DNA from: Euryarchaeota archaeon UBA256
GTDB taxonomy: Archaea > Thermoplasmatota > Poseidoniia > Poseidoniales > Poseidoniaceae
DNA length: 64,000 nucleotides
Assembly: GCA_002494645.1 (NCBI GenBank)
Contig: DACE01000041.1
Span: 5,194 to 69,193, forward strand
Reading direction: 5' to 3'
Part shown: in pieces, positions 27,477 to 36,396 of the stretch
Layout of the letters: every line of letters begins with the position of its first letter
Position numbering within the stretch: the stretch's first letter is position 1
Position numbers and translations under genes: made by a program
The notes under the pieces: generated by a model
What the model was told of the DNA's origin: nothing
Database searches by the model: none
What the model saw: the letters and a program-made list of their open reading frames with translations, nothing else

Positions 27477-28838
27477 TTGCAGCAATATTTCAAGGCTTTT
27501 TTCGTCATCACGCTCTTTCTGCTCGCACCGCTCTCGGGTTGTTTTGGAGAAGATGATGAGTCGGAGGTCATACCTCAACTTCTTCCTGACGAGAATACGC
27601 CTACCACGGCACTTCGTGGCCAATACTTTACCCTTGACATGGAGAGCAATGTTCCATGGACCATCACCCGTTCCCCTGGTGCTTTCTTCATGGATGAATA
27701 CGGTGTATTGAGGGACGATATCAACATGACTCTACCCGCCAGTACTCAAAACGTAACGATGTTAATCTTGGATACCGAACGTGACACCATTGAATTGGCC
27801 GTCAGTGCGGGCGACCAGACATGGAATACCACCCTCACTCTTGAGGAAAGTTCAGAATTGATGCTCGTAGATGGCCGCCGTGCCTATCAGACCATCGACA
27901 TGCTCACCAGTTCCTACAACAACCGCTGGTGTGCCTCTGCTTCCATCCACGAGGGTGGGGCGGCATACGAGGCAGCTGCAGAAGCCATGGCGGAAGAGAT
28001 GCGTGGCATGGGCTTTGATTTTGTTGAAGTCACACGCTACGATGACGACCCCGACCAACTCAACGTCGTGGGTTATAATTACGGCCGTGTCAATCCAGAC
28101 GAGTATATCGTTATCGGCGGCCATTTCGATATCGCCTACGCCTTCACGCCGCCAAGTGGAGGAACCAACGAAGGTGCTAACGATGACACCTCAGGTTCCA
28201 CCGTGTCCCTCGAGATGGCTCAAGCCTTGGCCCAGATGGAGTTTGACCATACCGTGGTTGCAGGTCTCTGGGCGTGTGAAGAAGAAGGCCTTCTCGGTAC
28301 GAGGGCATACGTCGCAAATTTGCCCGAGAACGTCTCCGTACGAGCCTACATGAATTTCGATATGGTGTCGCTCAACTATCCCATCACGCCCTTGACCGAG
28401 CCGATCGTTGGACCGGGCGGCGAAATCTTCTCTCCCACCAAATACGATTGGGACATTAGCATCGCTGGAGCCAACCAAAACAACATGGAGCGCATGATGG
28501 AGTGGGTTGGTACAACCATCGAGGACGATTTAGCCTACACGCCAACAGAAGGGAACCCCATCAACTGGCAAATCGCCGAATCCTGTGCATCCGACCACTG
28601 TTCATTCTTTTCTGAAGGTTATCCTACCTTCAATTTCTTCAGTCCAGGGGGCGACATTTCCTTCTGGCAAGAATGGCACTCACCCTCCGATACCCTCGAA
28701 TTCATGACGGCTAAAGCCGGTGGTCAAGAGGGCATGGAAAGCGGCTTCAACAGTCTTGTTTGGTCGTCGCTTGACCTGTTCATCCGTGTCGACAACGCTG
28801 AGGATTTCTACGGTAACTGGTATACTGAAGAGGCCTAA
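27477..28838 (+). CDS. M28-family metallopeptidase lipoprotein
   Basis: This is a secreted zinc aminopeptidase-like lipoprotein of 453 residues. The signal peptide ends in LSGC, with C22 as the lipid anchor. The zinc-binding and catalytic residues are GGHFD (His ligand), NEGANDDTSGS (bridging Asp), CEEEGLLGT (catalytic Glu-Glu), NFDM (Asp) and a C-terminal HSPSDT (His), all in M28 order. The likely role is degradation of peptides outside the cell, suited to a protein-eating marine archaeon. The start is TTG 27477, four bases after the serS stop; no ATG precedes the signal peptide. Cysteines around SCASDHCSF may form a disulfide near the active site. Confidence 0.88.
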   Translation: MQQYFKAFFVITLFLLAPLSGCFGEDDESEVIPQLLPDENTPTTALRGQYFTLDMESNVPWTITRSPGAFFMDEYGVLRDDINMTLPASTQNVTMLILDTERDTIELAVSAGDQTWNTTLTLEESSELMLVDGRRAYQTIDMLTSSYNNRWCASASIHEGGAAYEAAAEAMAEEMRGMGFDFVEVTRYDDDPDQLNVVGYNYGRVNPDEYIVIGGHFDIAYAFTPPSGGTNEGANDDTSGSTVSLEMAQALAQMEFDHTVVAGLWACEEEGLLGTRAYVANLPENVSVRAYMNFDMVSLNYPITPLTEPIVGPGGEIFSPTKYDWDISIAGANQNNMERMMEWVGTTIEDDLAYTPTEGNPINWQIAESCASDHCSFFSEGYPTFNFFSPGGDISFWQEWHSPSDTLEFMTAKAGGQEGMESGFNSLVWSSLDLFIRVDNAEDFYGNWYTEEA

Positions 28839-28898
28839 GCACTGAGTTGGTCAATCACTCCATTGGGCGCACTGTGTGCAGCCACGGTCACGGATTGC

Positions 28899-29357
28899 TC
28901 AACCTTCAATTCCCGCAGGTTGAGGTTCACTGTAATTTCGTGTCACTACAAGTCCAAGCAAGGCGCCCAGCGGTGCCACCATCATCGAGAAGAGCAGTAC
29001 GGGGAAGGAGACGTACAAAGGTTGCTCGGTAGCGACCAAGCGTTGCCAGGTCCAGCGTCCAACAAAGAGGTCAAAGGCGAGGTAGTGCAACCAGCCGACC
29101 AAAATCACCTCTTCTTCTGCAAACATGTCAATCACAATGGCAGGAGTGGGCATGTCACTTCCCAAGAGAATGAAAATGTCAACGAGGTTGGGCAGCACAG
29201 CAATGGTGTAGGCGACCGCCAAGGGGGCGAGGTAAATCCATTCGTTCTTCATCAGTGCAGCGGTTCGCTCGTGGTAGGGGGCAAACCACATCATGACCCA
29301 GAAGGGGAGGATGTAGAGGCTGGAAAACCAAAATAGAAGTTCAATGAGTTCGACCAT
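28899..29357 (-). CDS. ABA4-like (DUF4281) membrane protein
   Basis: This 152-residue protein has four predicted transmembrane helices. The segment VGWLHYLAFDLFVGRWTWQR is the family hallmark of ABA4, a plastid protein needed for neoxanthin formation in plants, and of its bacterial homologues. FPVLLFSMMVAPLGALLGL matches the family C-terminus. The biochemical activity of prokaryotic members is not established. A carotenoid-related role is a possible inference, but no carotenoid gene lies here. The start is ATG 29357, four bases after the stop of the thioredoxin-like gene; a GTG at 29369 would overlap that stop. Confidence 0.8.
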   Translation of the reverse strand: MVELIELLFWFSSLYILPFWVMMWFAPYHERTAALMKNEWIYLAPLAVAYTIAVLPNLVDIFILLGSDMPTPAIVIDMFAEEEVILVGWLHYLAFDLFVGRWTWQRLVATEQPLYVSFPVLLFSMMVAPLGALLGLVVTRNYSEPQPAGIEG

Positions 29358-29361
29358 GTTA

Positions 29362-29973
29362 TCACGCACTACCGTTCATGATGTTCAAGGCTTCCTGTAA
29401 AACCGTGCTGTTGGACCAGTATGTGCGAGAGGTCCAGACCAGCCGACCGCTCTCGTCAATCACCTGAAGGGTTGGCGTGACAGGATCCTCAAAGGCCGTG
29501 TACAAGCCGATATCAGTCATGCGTCCCGTTGAGGCGTCAATGACATTGGTTGATTCGTCTGGCAACAAAATAGGCCAAGGCGTGTATTCGCTGCTGTTGT
29601 TATCGCCGTAACGGTTCGCAACTGCTTCTGATGATTCAAAGGATGCATATCGGTGAACTGAGACGATGTTGGTGGAATTAGAGATATTGCCCGCCTCCAT
29701 CTCTTCTTTGATGAGACCGGTCCAATCGTGGCATCCGCTACAGCCAGCAGCGACCCAGAGCATCAATACTGGGCCGTCGAAACTATTCCTCAAGTCGTGG
29801 CGTTCACCTTCATCGACGTCCCGGTTGAGGGTCGGTGCTGAAAAGGAGAGATTCTCCGGCGTTGAGGCGACCGTCTCTTCTTCAGCCACCATTTCGCTTG
29901 CAGGTGGCGCAGTGCACCCTGCCAGCATCAGAAGGGCTGTCATGAGGGTGACTGCTGTGTGCCCGCGAGTCAT
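29362..29973 (-). CDS. Thioredoxin-fold lipoprotein
   Basis: This 203-residue protein has a signal peptide ending in LAGC (C20). After a Glu-rich linker comes a thioredoxin-like fold with the redox pair C78-S-G-C81 in LWVAAGCSGCHDW, and a conserved cis-proline region (DPVTPTLQVIDESGRLVW). It likely acts outside the membrane as a disulfide or cytochrome-maturation reductase. The ATG at 29973 has GGAG five bases upstream, so the longer TTG start at 29982 is unlikely. It lies between two membrane-protein genes on the same strand. The only other cytochrome c maturation gene in the window is ccmF, 10 kb away. Confidence 0.78.
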   Translation of the reverse strand: MTRGHTAVTLMTALLMLAGCTAPPASEMVAEEETVASTPENLSFSAPTLNRDVDEGERHDLRNSFDGPVLMLWVAAGCSGCHDWTGLIKEEMEAGNISNSTNIVSVHRYASFESSEAVANRYGDNNSSEYTPWPILLPDESTNVIDASTGRMTDIGLYTAFEDPVTPTLQVIDESGRLVWTSRTYWSNSTVLQEALNIMNGSA

Positions 29974-30012
29974 GTACTCCAACCACCTTCATCAGTATAT
30001 CAAGGGCTGTTC

Positions 30013-30555
30013 TTACCAAGCAAAGTGCCATACCCAGTAGATGGCGTCCCACCAAGTACACTGGATGGAGAGCATGATGGAGCCGGCTAACACCGCTCGA
30101 CTGCCAGGCAGTTCATTTCGTGTGGACCAAGCCAGCAGGCCAAAGCCCATGCTAGCTAATCCAGCAGTCCACAATACGGTGACGACAAAAACAGCTTGCA
30201 GTGTGCCGGGTTGCTGGATGTAGATGCGAGTGAGGTCGATCCAAACCAATGAGGTCAGCATGAATGCTGCGTACAAGACCATGAGGCGCTGTACACCCTT
30301 TCCGTCCTTTTCTTGCCAAGGATAGTGCAGACTCGCCACATCTTCCTCACTCCATGCGAAGAAGAAGCGATGCCACATCAACAGGTAACCGATTGCAGCG
30401 ACAAACATCCACGGTACGATGAAAGATTGCATGCTTGGTGAAACATTCCCCCAGTAGACCAGAGGGTCTGCAACAGCACCCACGCCCCGCCAATAGGACA
30501 TGAGAATGAGCGGTCCCACGATGAAGGTCGACCAAAAAACGAATCTTCGATTCAT
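30013..30555 (-). CDS. Multi-pass membrane protein of unknown function
   Basis: This encodes 180 residues with about five hydrophobic helices (FVFWSTFIVGPLILMSYW, FIVPWMFVAAIGYLLMW, LMVLYAAFMLTSLVWI, AVFVVTVLWTAGLASMGFG and a final helix with CTWWDAIYWVWHF). A short charged loop (AWSEEDVASLHYPWQEKDGK) separates helices two and three. I do not recognise the family. Its start overlaps the RND exporter stop by four bases (ATGA), so it is translationally coupled and may be an accessory subunit of that exporter. Confidence 0.6.
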   Translation of the reverse strand: MNRRFVFWSTFIVGPLILMSYWRGVGAVADPLVYWGNVSPSMQSFIVPWMFVAAIGYLLMWHRFFFAWSEEDVASLHYPWQEKDGKGVQRLMVLYAAFMLTSLVWIDLTRIYIQQPGTLQAVFVVTVLWTAGLASMGFGLLAWSTRNELPGSRAVLAGSIMLSIQCTWWDAIYWVWHFAW

Positions 30556-33329
30556 TCCTCTTCACCCAATGCCTTGGCTGCCGTTCTGCGTAGGAAGGGC
30601 GTGTACAACGCTGGCAAAATCAACAGACTGGAGAGCAGTGCCAACGTAATCGCTACCACGAAGGCTTGGCCGAACAACCGAAGCGGCAGGAGCGCTGAGA
30701 GGTTGAGCACGGCAAATCCACCTGCAGTCGTCAAAGCAGCACCGCCCATGGCTCGTCCTGTGGTCGCCGTTGAGCGAGCAACCCATTCGTGCGGTGTCGC
30801 TCTCGGGTCATGTTCCGCTTCTTCTTCGAGGCGCGTCGTAAAGTGAACGGCATAATCAACGCCTAATCCGAGCGAAAGTGCCCCTATGGTCACCGTTTGG
30901 GAGTTGATGTTGTAGCCCGTGTATCCCATCAATCCATACACCCAGACTACAACCATCATGAGGGGTATCCATGAAACAAAGCCGCGCTGGATGCCTTCTG
31001 TAATGTCGTTTTGATTGCGGAAGGTGTGGATAGAGGTCAACATCAACAGGATCACGACCGCCACAATAGCGGTTGATTGAACCGAAGCAGTTGCGACATC
31101 TGAGGTCGTTTGTGCGTTAATGAGGCTTCGGCCGCTCAAGCGCAGAATGAAGGAATCGTCAATCCCTTCTGCCATATCCTCCAAAGCTGCTTCAATGCCC
31201 TCAGCGAAGGCGACAGTCGCTGCCCAGTCCAAGGTATCGCCTTGGAAGGAAATAACCGTCTGTTCACCGTCTCGGGCAAGGAAACTCTTGGTCAACTCGA
31301 TTCCTGTCGCATTCTCCAACGCCCATGTCTCGAGGTCCTGCCAAGCATCGTTGTCTCCGTTTTCAGCAGCGAGGAGCATGCGGTCAAGGTCCGTATCTTG
31401 GAGACGTGCCTGCTCTAACATGTCCCACAACCCGTTGGGTACACCGTTGATGGTATCAAGTTCAGAGAGGCCTTGATGGGTTACATACCAAGCAGTTTTC
31501 CCTTCTGCCGAGAGAATGTCGCCGTCAATCACAATGTACAACGGTGACCGACTGGTGCCGAATTCATCACTGATGAGCAAGAAATCCTGCACAACAGGCA
31601 CCGAATCATCGAGTTGGTCACGCTGTTCGAAGGCGACTTCTAATTGTTGGAACCCAAAGAACATCGGCACCAATAAAATCACGGCAATGATTCCTACCAT
31701 CGATGGCTTCTGAGACAGAGTAGCGATGTTATTGCTGACGGGTCCAATGGAAATTTTGCTGGCCTTTTCCATGGGCAATCGCTTGACAGGAAGAATCAGC
31801 ATCAAGGCAGGGAGGGCCGAAATGCTCAGGAGATAGATGAAAAAGAGACCGATAGCAATGACCGTTCCAAAGACCTGCAAGAACGCAAGGCTTGACAGGC
31901 GGAATGAAAGGAAACCTACGATATCGGTAAAGATCGCAATCAGAAGGGCAATAGAGGTCAAAATCGTTCCCTGGCGGATGGCTCTGCGGCGTGATTCAAG
32001 GTCGAAGTCACGAAGTGTAATTCGTCCCTGCGGATTCTTTTCTTCCTCCGACTTCAATTCTTCACGTATCCGTACGACAACGTGTAACCCATAGTCGACT
32101 CCAATCGCCAAAAGCAGGACTGGAATCGAGTTCATAGCCGCATTGAATGTCATGTTGACGCCCAAGAATTGCAGCCATCCAGAAAGTCCGTAGGTGGCCA
32201 TGATAGCCAAAATGGTGAGGCTGAGCACGTAGGCAGTTTCCCGAACGCTGCGGAAGTTGAACCAGAGAATGATACCCAGCAAGAGCAGTGCAGCACTGGT
32301 GAGCATGCCGATTTCTTTGCCGATTGTTGCGGTGGAATTTTCTGCAAATTGAGCGAAGGAAAAGGTCCGAAGGTCTTCCTCTCCAGTCACAGCGATGACG
32401 CTTGCTTCAAGGCCTTCAGCCCATGAAGCGAGGTCGGCTTGGACGTCCCCCAATACATCGTAACCGTAGTCTTCAGGTTCGCTTGAAACGACGAGGGTCA
32501 CCATGACTGGGCCTTTTGAATTCCAAGGGTCTTCAGCGTCATCTGTTGGAAGGCATGAAAGGATGGCTGCGCGGAAATCGACGGACTGCAATCCGAGCAA
32601 GGGCCCCAACTGACCTTGAAGTGGCCCGGTGATGGCTGCAATCTGCCCTGCTTGGGCAGCGCTTCGATTGTCGGGTGCACTGGCTAATTGGTCCATGAGT
32701 TGGCCAAGTTCGTCAGAAAGGTTGGTCCCGTTGTCCAAACGAGGCAACCACTCGGCGGGATTACTGGCGTCCCAGTCCATCAGTCGTTGGGGCGTTACAG
32801 GGTCAACATTGGGTACCATGCTCGCAGCGGAACTCAGATTTTGAAGCGCAGCGCTCAAATTAGCATCGTCCTGAGCCATCATGACCTCAACCAGCGATGC
32901 ATTCAGCCCTGTCAGCCATGCATCGGCTGTTTGTTCATCGTGCAAGGCCATCCACTGCATGGCCTGCCCTGCAGGGCCGTTATTCGCTTGTGTTCCAAAG
33001 AGTGGGTAGTGGTATTCGGTGAAATTTCCGTCACCGAGCATGGTCGCTTCGATGAGCGCCAGGTGCTCCCAAGTCGATTGATTGAGCATGTCGCCTTTGC
33101 TAATCTCGCTGATAACACGGATAAAATCAATGTTTGAGCGGTATTCAGACTCGACCTCGTTAAGCAGATCAACGCTTGGGTCATCGGGGAAGAAACCGTC
33201 TTCACTGTTGTCAAATTGAAGGTGCATGGCGCCAGAGGCAAGCATGAGTACGACAAGAAGAATGGTGGCAAATGCAGTACGGGGTCGGTCAACACTCCAG
33301 TTGGTCAGGGTCATGAAAGGATTCCGCAT
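30552..33329 (-). CDS. RND/MMPL-superfamily membrane transporter
   Basis: This 925-residue protein has the duplicated RND layout: a TM helix near residue 25, a large outer domain to about 340, a bundle of helices, then a second outer domain and second bundle. NSIPVLLLAIGVDYGLHVVV and GALSLGLGVDYAVHFTTRLE are the paired family motifs, with the membrane aspartates used for proton coupling. It resembles archaeal MMPL/patched-like exporters of hydrophobic compounds more than tripartite efflux pumps. The start is ATG 33329 (MRNPFMTLTNWSVDRPR). A TATA-like box about 25 bases upstream suggests a leaderless transcript, and the frame upstream of this ATG would run through that box. It heads a four-gene membrane cluster. 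Confidence 0.85.
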   Translation of the reverse strand: MRNPFMTLTNWSVDRPRTAFATILLVVLMLASGAMHLQFDNSEDGFFPDDPSVDLLNEVESEYRSNIDFIRVISEISKGDMLNQSTWEHLALIEATMLGDGNFTEYHYPLFGTQANNGPAGQAMQWMALHDEQTADAWLTGLNASLVEVMMAQDDANLSAALQNLSSAASMVPNVDPVTPQRLMDWDASNPAEWLPRLDNGTNLSDELGQLMDQLASAPDNRSAAQAGQIAAITGPLQGQLGPLLGLQSVDFRAAILSCLPTDDAEDPWNSKGPVMVTLVVSSEPEDYGYDVLGDVQADLASWAEGLEASVIAVTGEEDLRTFSFAQFAENSTATIGKEIGMLTSAALLLLGIILWFNFRSVRETAYVLSLTILAIMATYGLSGWLQFLGVNMTFNAAMNSIPVLLLAIGVDYGLHVVVRIREELKSEEEKNPQGRITLRDFDLESRRRAIRQGTILTSIALLIAIFTDIVGFLSFRLSSLAFLQVFGTVIAIGLFFIYLLSISALPALMLILPVKRLPMEKASKISIGPVSNNIATLSQKPSMVGIIAVILLVPMFFGFQQLEVAFEQRDQLDDSVPVVQDFLLISDEFGTSRSPLYIVIDGDILSAEGKTAWYVTHQGLSELDTINGVPNGLWDMLEQARLQDTDLDRMLLAAENGDNDAWQDLETWALENATGIELTKSFLARDGEQTVISFQGDTLDWAATVAFAEGIEAALEDMAEGIDDSFILRLSGRSLINAQTTSDVATASVQSTAIVAVVILLMLTSIHTFRNQNDITEGIQRGFVSWIPLMMVVVWVYGLMGYTGYNINSQTVTIGALSLGLGVDYAVHFTTRLEEEAEHDPRATPHEWVARSTATTGRAMGGAALTTAGGFAVLNLSALLPLRLFGQAFVVAITLALLSSLLILPALYTPFLRRTAAKALGEEE

Positions 33330-33350
33330 GATTTTTGCACATTCTTTTTG

Positions 33351-33357
33351 TTTATAA
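33351..33357 (-). promoter_or_regulatory. TATA box, leaderless RND transporter gene
   Basis: On the minus strand the sequence reads TTATAAA, centred about 25 bases from ATG 33329. At the usual archaeal spacing, transcription would begin at or next to the start codon. No Shine-Dalgarno site is visible. Confidence 0.5.
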
Positions 33358-33407
33358 CCGCCTGTTTTGATTTTTCCAAACAACATCATTTTCGGACCCT
33401 TGCCAGG

Positions 33408-33413
33408 AAAAAA
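33408..33413 (-). terminator. T-run after the MCC operon
   Basis: On the minus strand a run of six T (AGTTTTTTCC) lies 89 bases beyond the biotin-carrier stop, in an AT-rich stretch before the next minus-strand promoter. Archaeal transcription often ends at T-runs. Confidence 0.35.
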
Positions 33414-33501
33414 CTGTGGCAGAATTTTCCAATTGAAGATTTGATTTCTATATTGGATAATTCAATTGATTACATTGACGCGCAGACCAATCAAGAATGA
33501 A

Positions 33502-33969
33502 TCATTCCGATTCATCAAGATCCAACAATACGGCGCCTTGGGCGACTTGCTCACCGGCTTTGAAGTGGATATGTGTCACCGTCCCGTTGGTCGATGCAAC
33601 GATCCGATGTTCCATCTTCATGGCCTCAAGGACCATGAGTGCGGCTCCCGCTTCAACGGATTGCCCTTCACGGACGAGGACATCGAGAACTTTTCCAGGC
33701 ATTGGTGCGACCAATCCTCCCTCGTCATGAGCGGAGGATGACCCAGGCTCAATTCGCTCCCACCGATAGGTACGTCCGTTGAGGTGAACCCACCAAACAT
33801 CGCCGACTTTTGTGGCGTGAGCGATGCATTTTCCACCGTCGGGAAGCCTCACCATCAAACGCCCTCGGTCATGTTGTGTGAGTGAAAAGCCCGAGAGATG
33901 TAGCACCTCACCATCACGGGCAAGTGTGACTTCTACAGGTCCTTCCGAGGAAGCAAAGGTGTGCTGCAT
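33502..33969 (-). CDS. Biotin carboxyl carrier subunit of acyl-CoA carboxylase
   Basis: This 155-residue protein carries a C-terminal biotinyl domain with the consensus EAMKME; K118 is the biotinylated lysine. The N-terminal half is beta-rich (GPVEVTLARDGEVLHLSGF) and resembles the linker domain that joins carboxylase and carrier in fused MccA proteins. The ATG at 33969 overlaps the biotin carboxylase stop by one base (TGATG). It has AGGAGGT seven bases upstream, inside the end of that gene. This strong ribosome site argues that the carrier is a genuine separate polypeptide. It is the last gene of the leucine-degradation operon. Confidence 0.9.
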   Translation of the reverse strand: MQHTFASSEGPVEVTLARDGEVLHLSGFSLTQHDRGRLMVRLPDGGKCIAHATKVGDVWWVHLNGRTYRWERIEPGSSSAHDEGGLVAPMPGKVLDVLVREGQSVEAGAALMVLEAMKMEHRIVASTNGTVTHIHFKAGEQVAQGAVLLDLDESE

Positions 33970-35477
33970 CAAGGGTACCTCCTGTGGAGGGTTGTGAAGG
34001 GGCTTTCAGGTCCATGACCTCCTTCTGTTGAGGCCGACCCTCGCTGGAGGTGAAGGCCAAGGGTTTCAGCCCCAGCAGCAACGAGAAGCGAGGCATCCTC
34101 AAGCGTCATGTCGCGTGGCGGGTTCCACCCTTTTGGCCACAGAGTGTCAATGGTCGTGGTGGTGGTTGATCCGTCAATGACCGGTTGAGCATCACAGAGG
34201 TCGCGTAGAAATTCAACGTTGGTCGTGGTGCCTAAAATTACGAATTCATCCAGTGCCCGGCGCATTTTCTGCAATGCTTCGACTCGGGAGGGTGCCCAAA
34301 CAATCAGTTTGGCCAACATCGGGTCGTAATTTGGAGTGACATCATCACCTTCACGCACGCCGGTGTCAAGACGGATACCCGGCCCTTCAGGTGGGCGGAA
34401 TACGGCTAACGGGCCGATGGCTGGGAGGAAGTTATTGGCTGCGTCCTCAGCGTAAAGACGAACTTCAATGGCGTGGCCGCGAATCATCAAATCACCACAC
34501 GACATGGGGTCGCCACCAGCGATGCGGAGTTGTTCACGAACGATATCTACGCCAGTCACCAACTCAGTCACGGGATGCTCAACTTGGATTCGAGTATTCA
34601 TTTCAAGGAAGAAAAATTCACCCGACGCTGCGAGGAGGAATTCAACCGTTCCCGCACCTTCGTAGTTAACGGCTTGCGCAGCAGCGACGGCTGCTTGACC
34701 CATCGCATCACGAAGTTCAGGGGTCATGGTCGGCCCTGGTGCTTCCTCGAACACTTTTTGATGGCGGCGTTGTACACTACATTCCCGTTCTCCAAGGTGG
34801 ATGGTTCGTCCGTGTCGGTCGGCAAGCACCTGTATTTCGATGTGTTTTGAACCTGTGAGCAGGCGTTCGATGTAGATGCGCCCATCGCCAAAGGCTGCAA
34901 TCGCTTCTCGTTGCGCAGCGGATGCAGCTTGGTCAAAGTCGGCAGGGTCATGCACTGCGCGCATTCCCTTACCGCCCCCGCCGCTTGATGCTTTCAGCAA
35001 CAGAGGGTAGCCAACCCGTTTTGCAGCCTCTCGCAATGCCTCCAGTGTCTTACCTACATCGTCTTCTTCAACTTCTTCTCCCGGGATGACTGGGACGCCA
35101 GCCGCTCGCATGGTTTGACGTGCAGTCATTTTGTCCCCCATCTGATCGATGGCTTCAGGGGAGGGTCCAATCCAAATCAGGCCGTTGGCGCTCACCTGTC
35201 TTGCAAAATCTGCACGTTCAGAGAGAAATCCAAAGCCAGGGTGAATCGCATCAGCCCCAGTTGAATGAGCAGCAGCGATGATTTGCTCTTGGTCAAGATA
35301 GGTTTCTCCAATGCTATCTCCTTTGAGCAGCACAACCTCGTCAGCAAGTTCAGTAAAGAGGCTACCTTGATCGTTTGAAGCACAGATCGCAACACTACCA
35401 AGGCCTGCTTCAGAGCATGCCCGCAGAATCCGACAGGCGATTTCACCTCGGTTAGCCACCAGAACCTTACTGACCAT
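33969..35477 (-). CDS. Biotin carboxylase subunit (MccA-like)
   Basis: This enzyme carboxylates biotin on the carrier protein using ATP and bicarbonate. The N-terminus SKVLVANRGEIACRILRAC, the ATP-grasp loop KASSGGGGKGMR, and the active-site segment (FLEMNTRIQVEHPVTELVTG) are all conserved. EVRLYAEDAANNFLPAIG is typical of methylcrotonyl- and propionyl-CoA carboxylases. After the carboxylase domain the chain ends at residue 502, at the position (ESPF) where fused MccA proteins continue into a linker and carrier; here the carrier is a separate gene. The ATG at 35477 has GAGGGG upstream. Assignment to MCC rests on the neighbouring carboxyltransferase. Confidence 0.93.
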   Translation of the reverse strand: MVSKVLVANRGEIACRILRACSEAGLGSVAICASNDQGSLFTELADEVVLLKGDSIGETYLDQEQIIAAAHSTGADAIHPGFGFLSERADFARQVSANGLIWIGPSPEAIDQMGDKMTARQTMRAAGVPVIPGEEVEEDDVGKTLEALREAAKRVGYPLLLKASSGGGGKGMRAVHDPADFDQAASAAQREAIAAFGDGRIYIERLLTGSKHIEIQVLADRHGRTIHLGERECSVQRRHQKVFEEAPGPTMTPELRDAMGQAAVAAAQAVNYEGAGTVEFLLAASGEFFFLEMNTRIQVEHPVTELVTGVDIVREQLRIAGGDPMSCGDLMIRGHAIEVRLYAEDAANNFLPAIGPLAVFRPPEGPGIRLDTGVREGDDVTPNYDPMLAKLIVWAPSRVEALQKMRRALDEFVILGTTTNVEFLRDLCDAQPVIDGSTTTTTIDTLWPKGWNPPRDMTLEDASLLVAAGAETLGLHLQRGSASTEGGHGPESPFTTLHRRYP

Positions 35478-35486
35478 CGTTGCCCC

Positions 35487-36353
35487 TCAGTTTTCTTCGT
35501 CAGGTTTCCAATTGGGTGGCCGTTTCTCAAGGAAGGAGGAAAGCCCTTCTTGGCCCTCGTTTGAGCCGCGCATTCGGCTGGTGAAGTCCAGCGTCCAATC
35601 TCGTAGAGCTTCATCTGAATCGGTCCAGCGGTCAAAGCCAAGTGTCAATTCTTTGGCCAAGGTGACCGCTGATGGACCCGTCGTGAGAACTTCGGCGATG
35701 ATTTCCTCGACTGCACCATCAAGATGTTCAGCATCATCGACGATTCGTTCAATGAATCCGATACGAATTGCTTCATCGGATTGAATTCGGCTTGCCTGCA
35801 TGGCCAATCTTCGGAAGGTGGCGGACCCGAGGCGCCGGTAGACATAGGGGCCGATAACGGCTGGAAGGATGCCGAGTTTGCCTTCTGAAAGTGCAATGCG
35901 AAGGTTGGATGTTCCTACCACATAATCGCAACACGAAATCAAGCCAGCGCCTCCTCCCAATGCAACACCTTGTGCGGCAGCAACGGTAAAGCACGGGTGA
36001 GACCATAATCCGTTGAAAAGGCGGTCAAGCCGCTTTGAATCAGCACGATTCTCTTCAGGCGTGTTGGCTCCAGCGTCGCGCATCATGTTGATGTCGGCTC
36101 CTGCACAAAAGTGACGCCCCTCTCCGCTCAAGACCAAGGTACGTAGGTAGGGCGTTCCGTTGTCATCTTCGAGGGCATCTTGTCGACCTGCGCTGCGAAC
36201 AGCTGTCCATTCGAGCACATCGATCAACTCCTGAATCATCACCACGTTGAGTGCGTTAAATTTCTCCGACCGTGCGAGCGTGATGCGTGCCCTTGGGCCA
36301 TCAATCTCCAAACGGATGAGGCTTGTTGCTGGCGGATTGTCCATGGTCGTCAT
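35487..36353 (-). CDS. Enoyl-CoA hydratase (methylglutaconyl-CoA hydratase candidate)
   Basis: This is a crotonase-fold hydratase of 288 residues. SGEGRHFCAGADINMMRDAG forms the first half of the oxyanion hole and VALGGGAGLISCCDYVVG the second. The sequence EGKLGILPAVIGPYVYRR carries the catalytic glutamate region. Its place between the two MCC subunits suggests hydration of 3-methylglutaconyl-CoA to HMG-CoA, the next step of leucine breakdown. ATG 36353 with AGGA close upstream is chosen; the open frame before it has no homology. A CAATATAG box about 34 bases upstream may give this gene its own promoter. Confidence 0.88.
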   Translation of the reverse strand: MTTMDNPPATSLIRLEIDGPRARITLARSEKFNALNVVMIQELIDVLEWTAVRSAGRQDALEDDNGTPYLRTLVLSGEGRHFCAGADINMMRDAGANTPEENRADSKRLDRLFNGLWSHPCFTVAAAQGVALGGGAGLISCCDYVVGTSNLRIALSEGKLGILPAVIGPYVYRRLGSATFRRLAMQASRIQSDEAIRIGFIERIVDDAEHLDGAVEEIIAEVLTTGPSAVTLAKELTLGFDRWTDSDEALRDWTLDFTSRMRGSNEGQEGLSSFLEKRPPNWKPDEEN

Positions 36354-36382
36354 TCCTAAAACTCCAATTGTAAAATTAAAAA

Positions 36383-36390
36383 CTATATTG
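36383..36390 (-). promoter_or_regulatory. TATA-like box before the enoyl-CoA hydratase gene
   Basis: On the minus strand TTTTTCAATATAGTTTTT lies in a 43-base AT-rich spacer, about 34 bases before ATG 36353. It may be an internal operon promoter. The neighbouring T-runs could also partly terminate the mccB transcript. Confidence 0.35.
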
Positions 36391-36396
36391 AAAAAT

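Noticed and set aside
33960..33975. Frameshift error explaining the split MccA
   Set aside because: The carrier has its own strong Shine-Dalgarno site and ATG, so fission is more likely, although an assembly check is still the decisive test.
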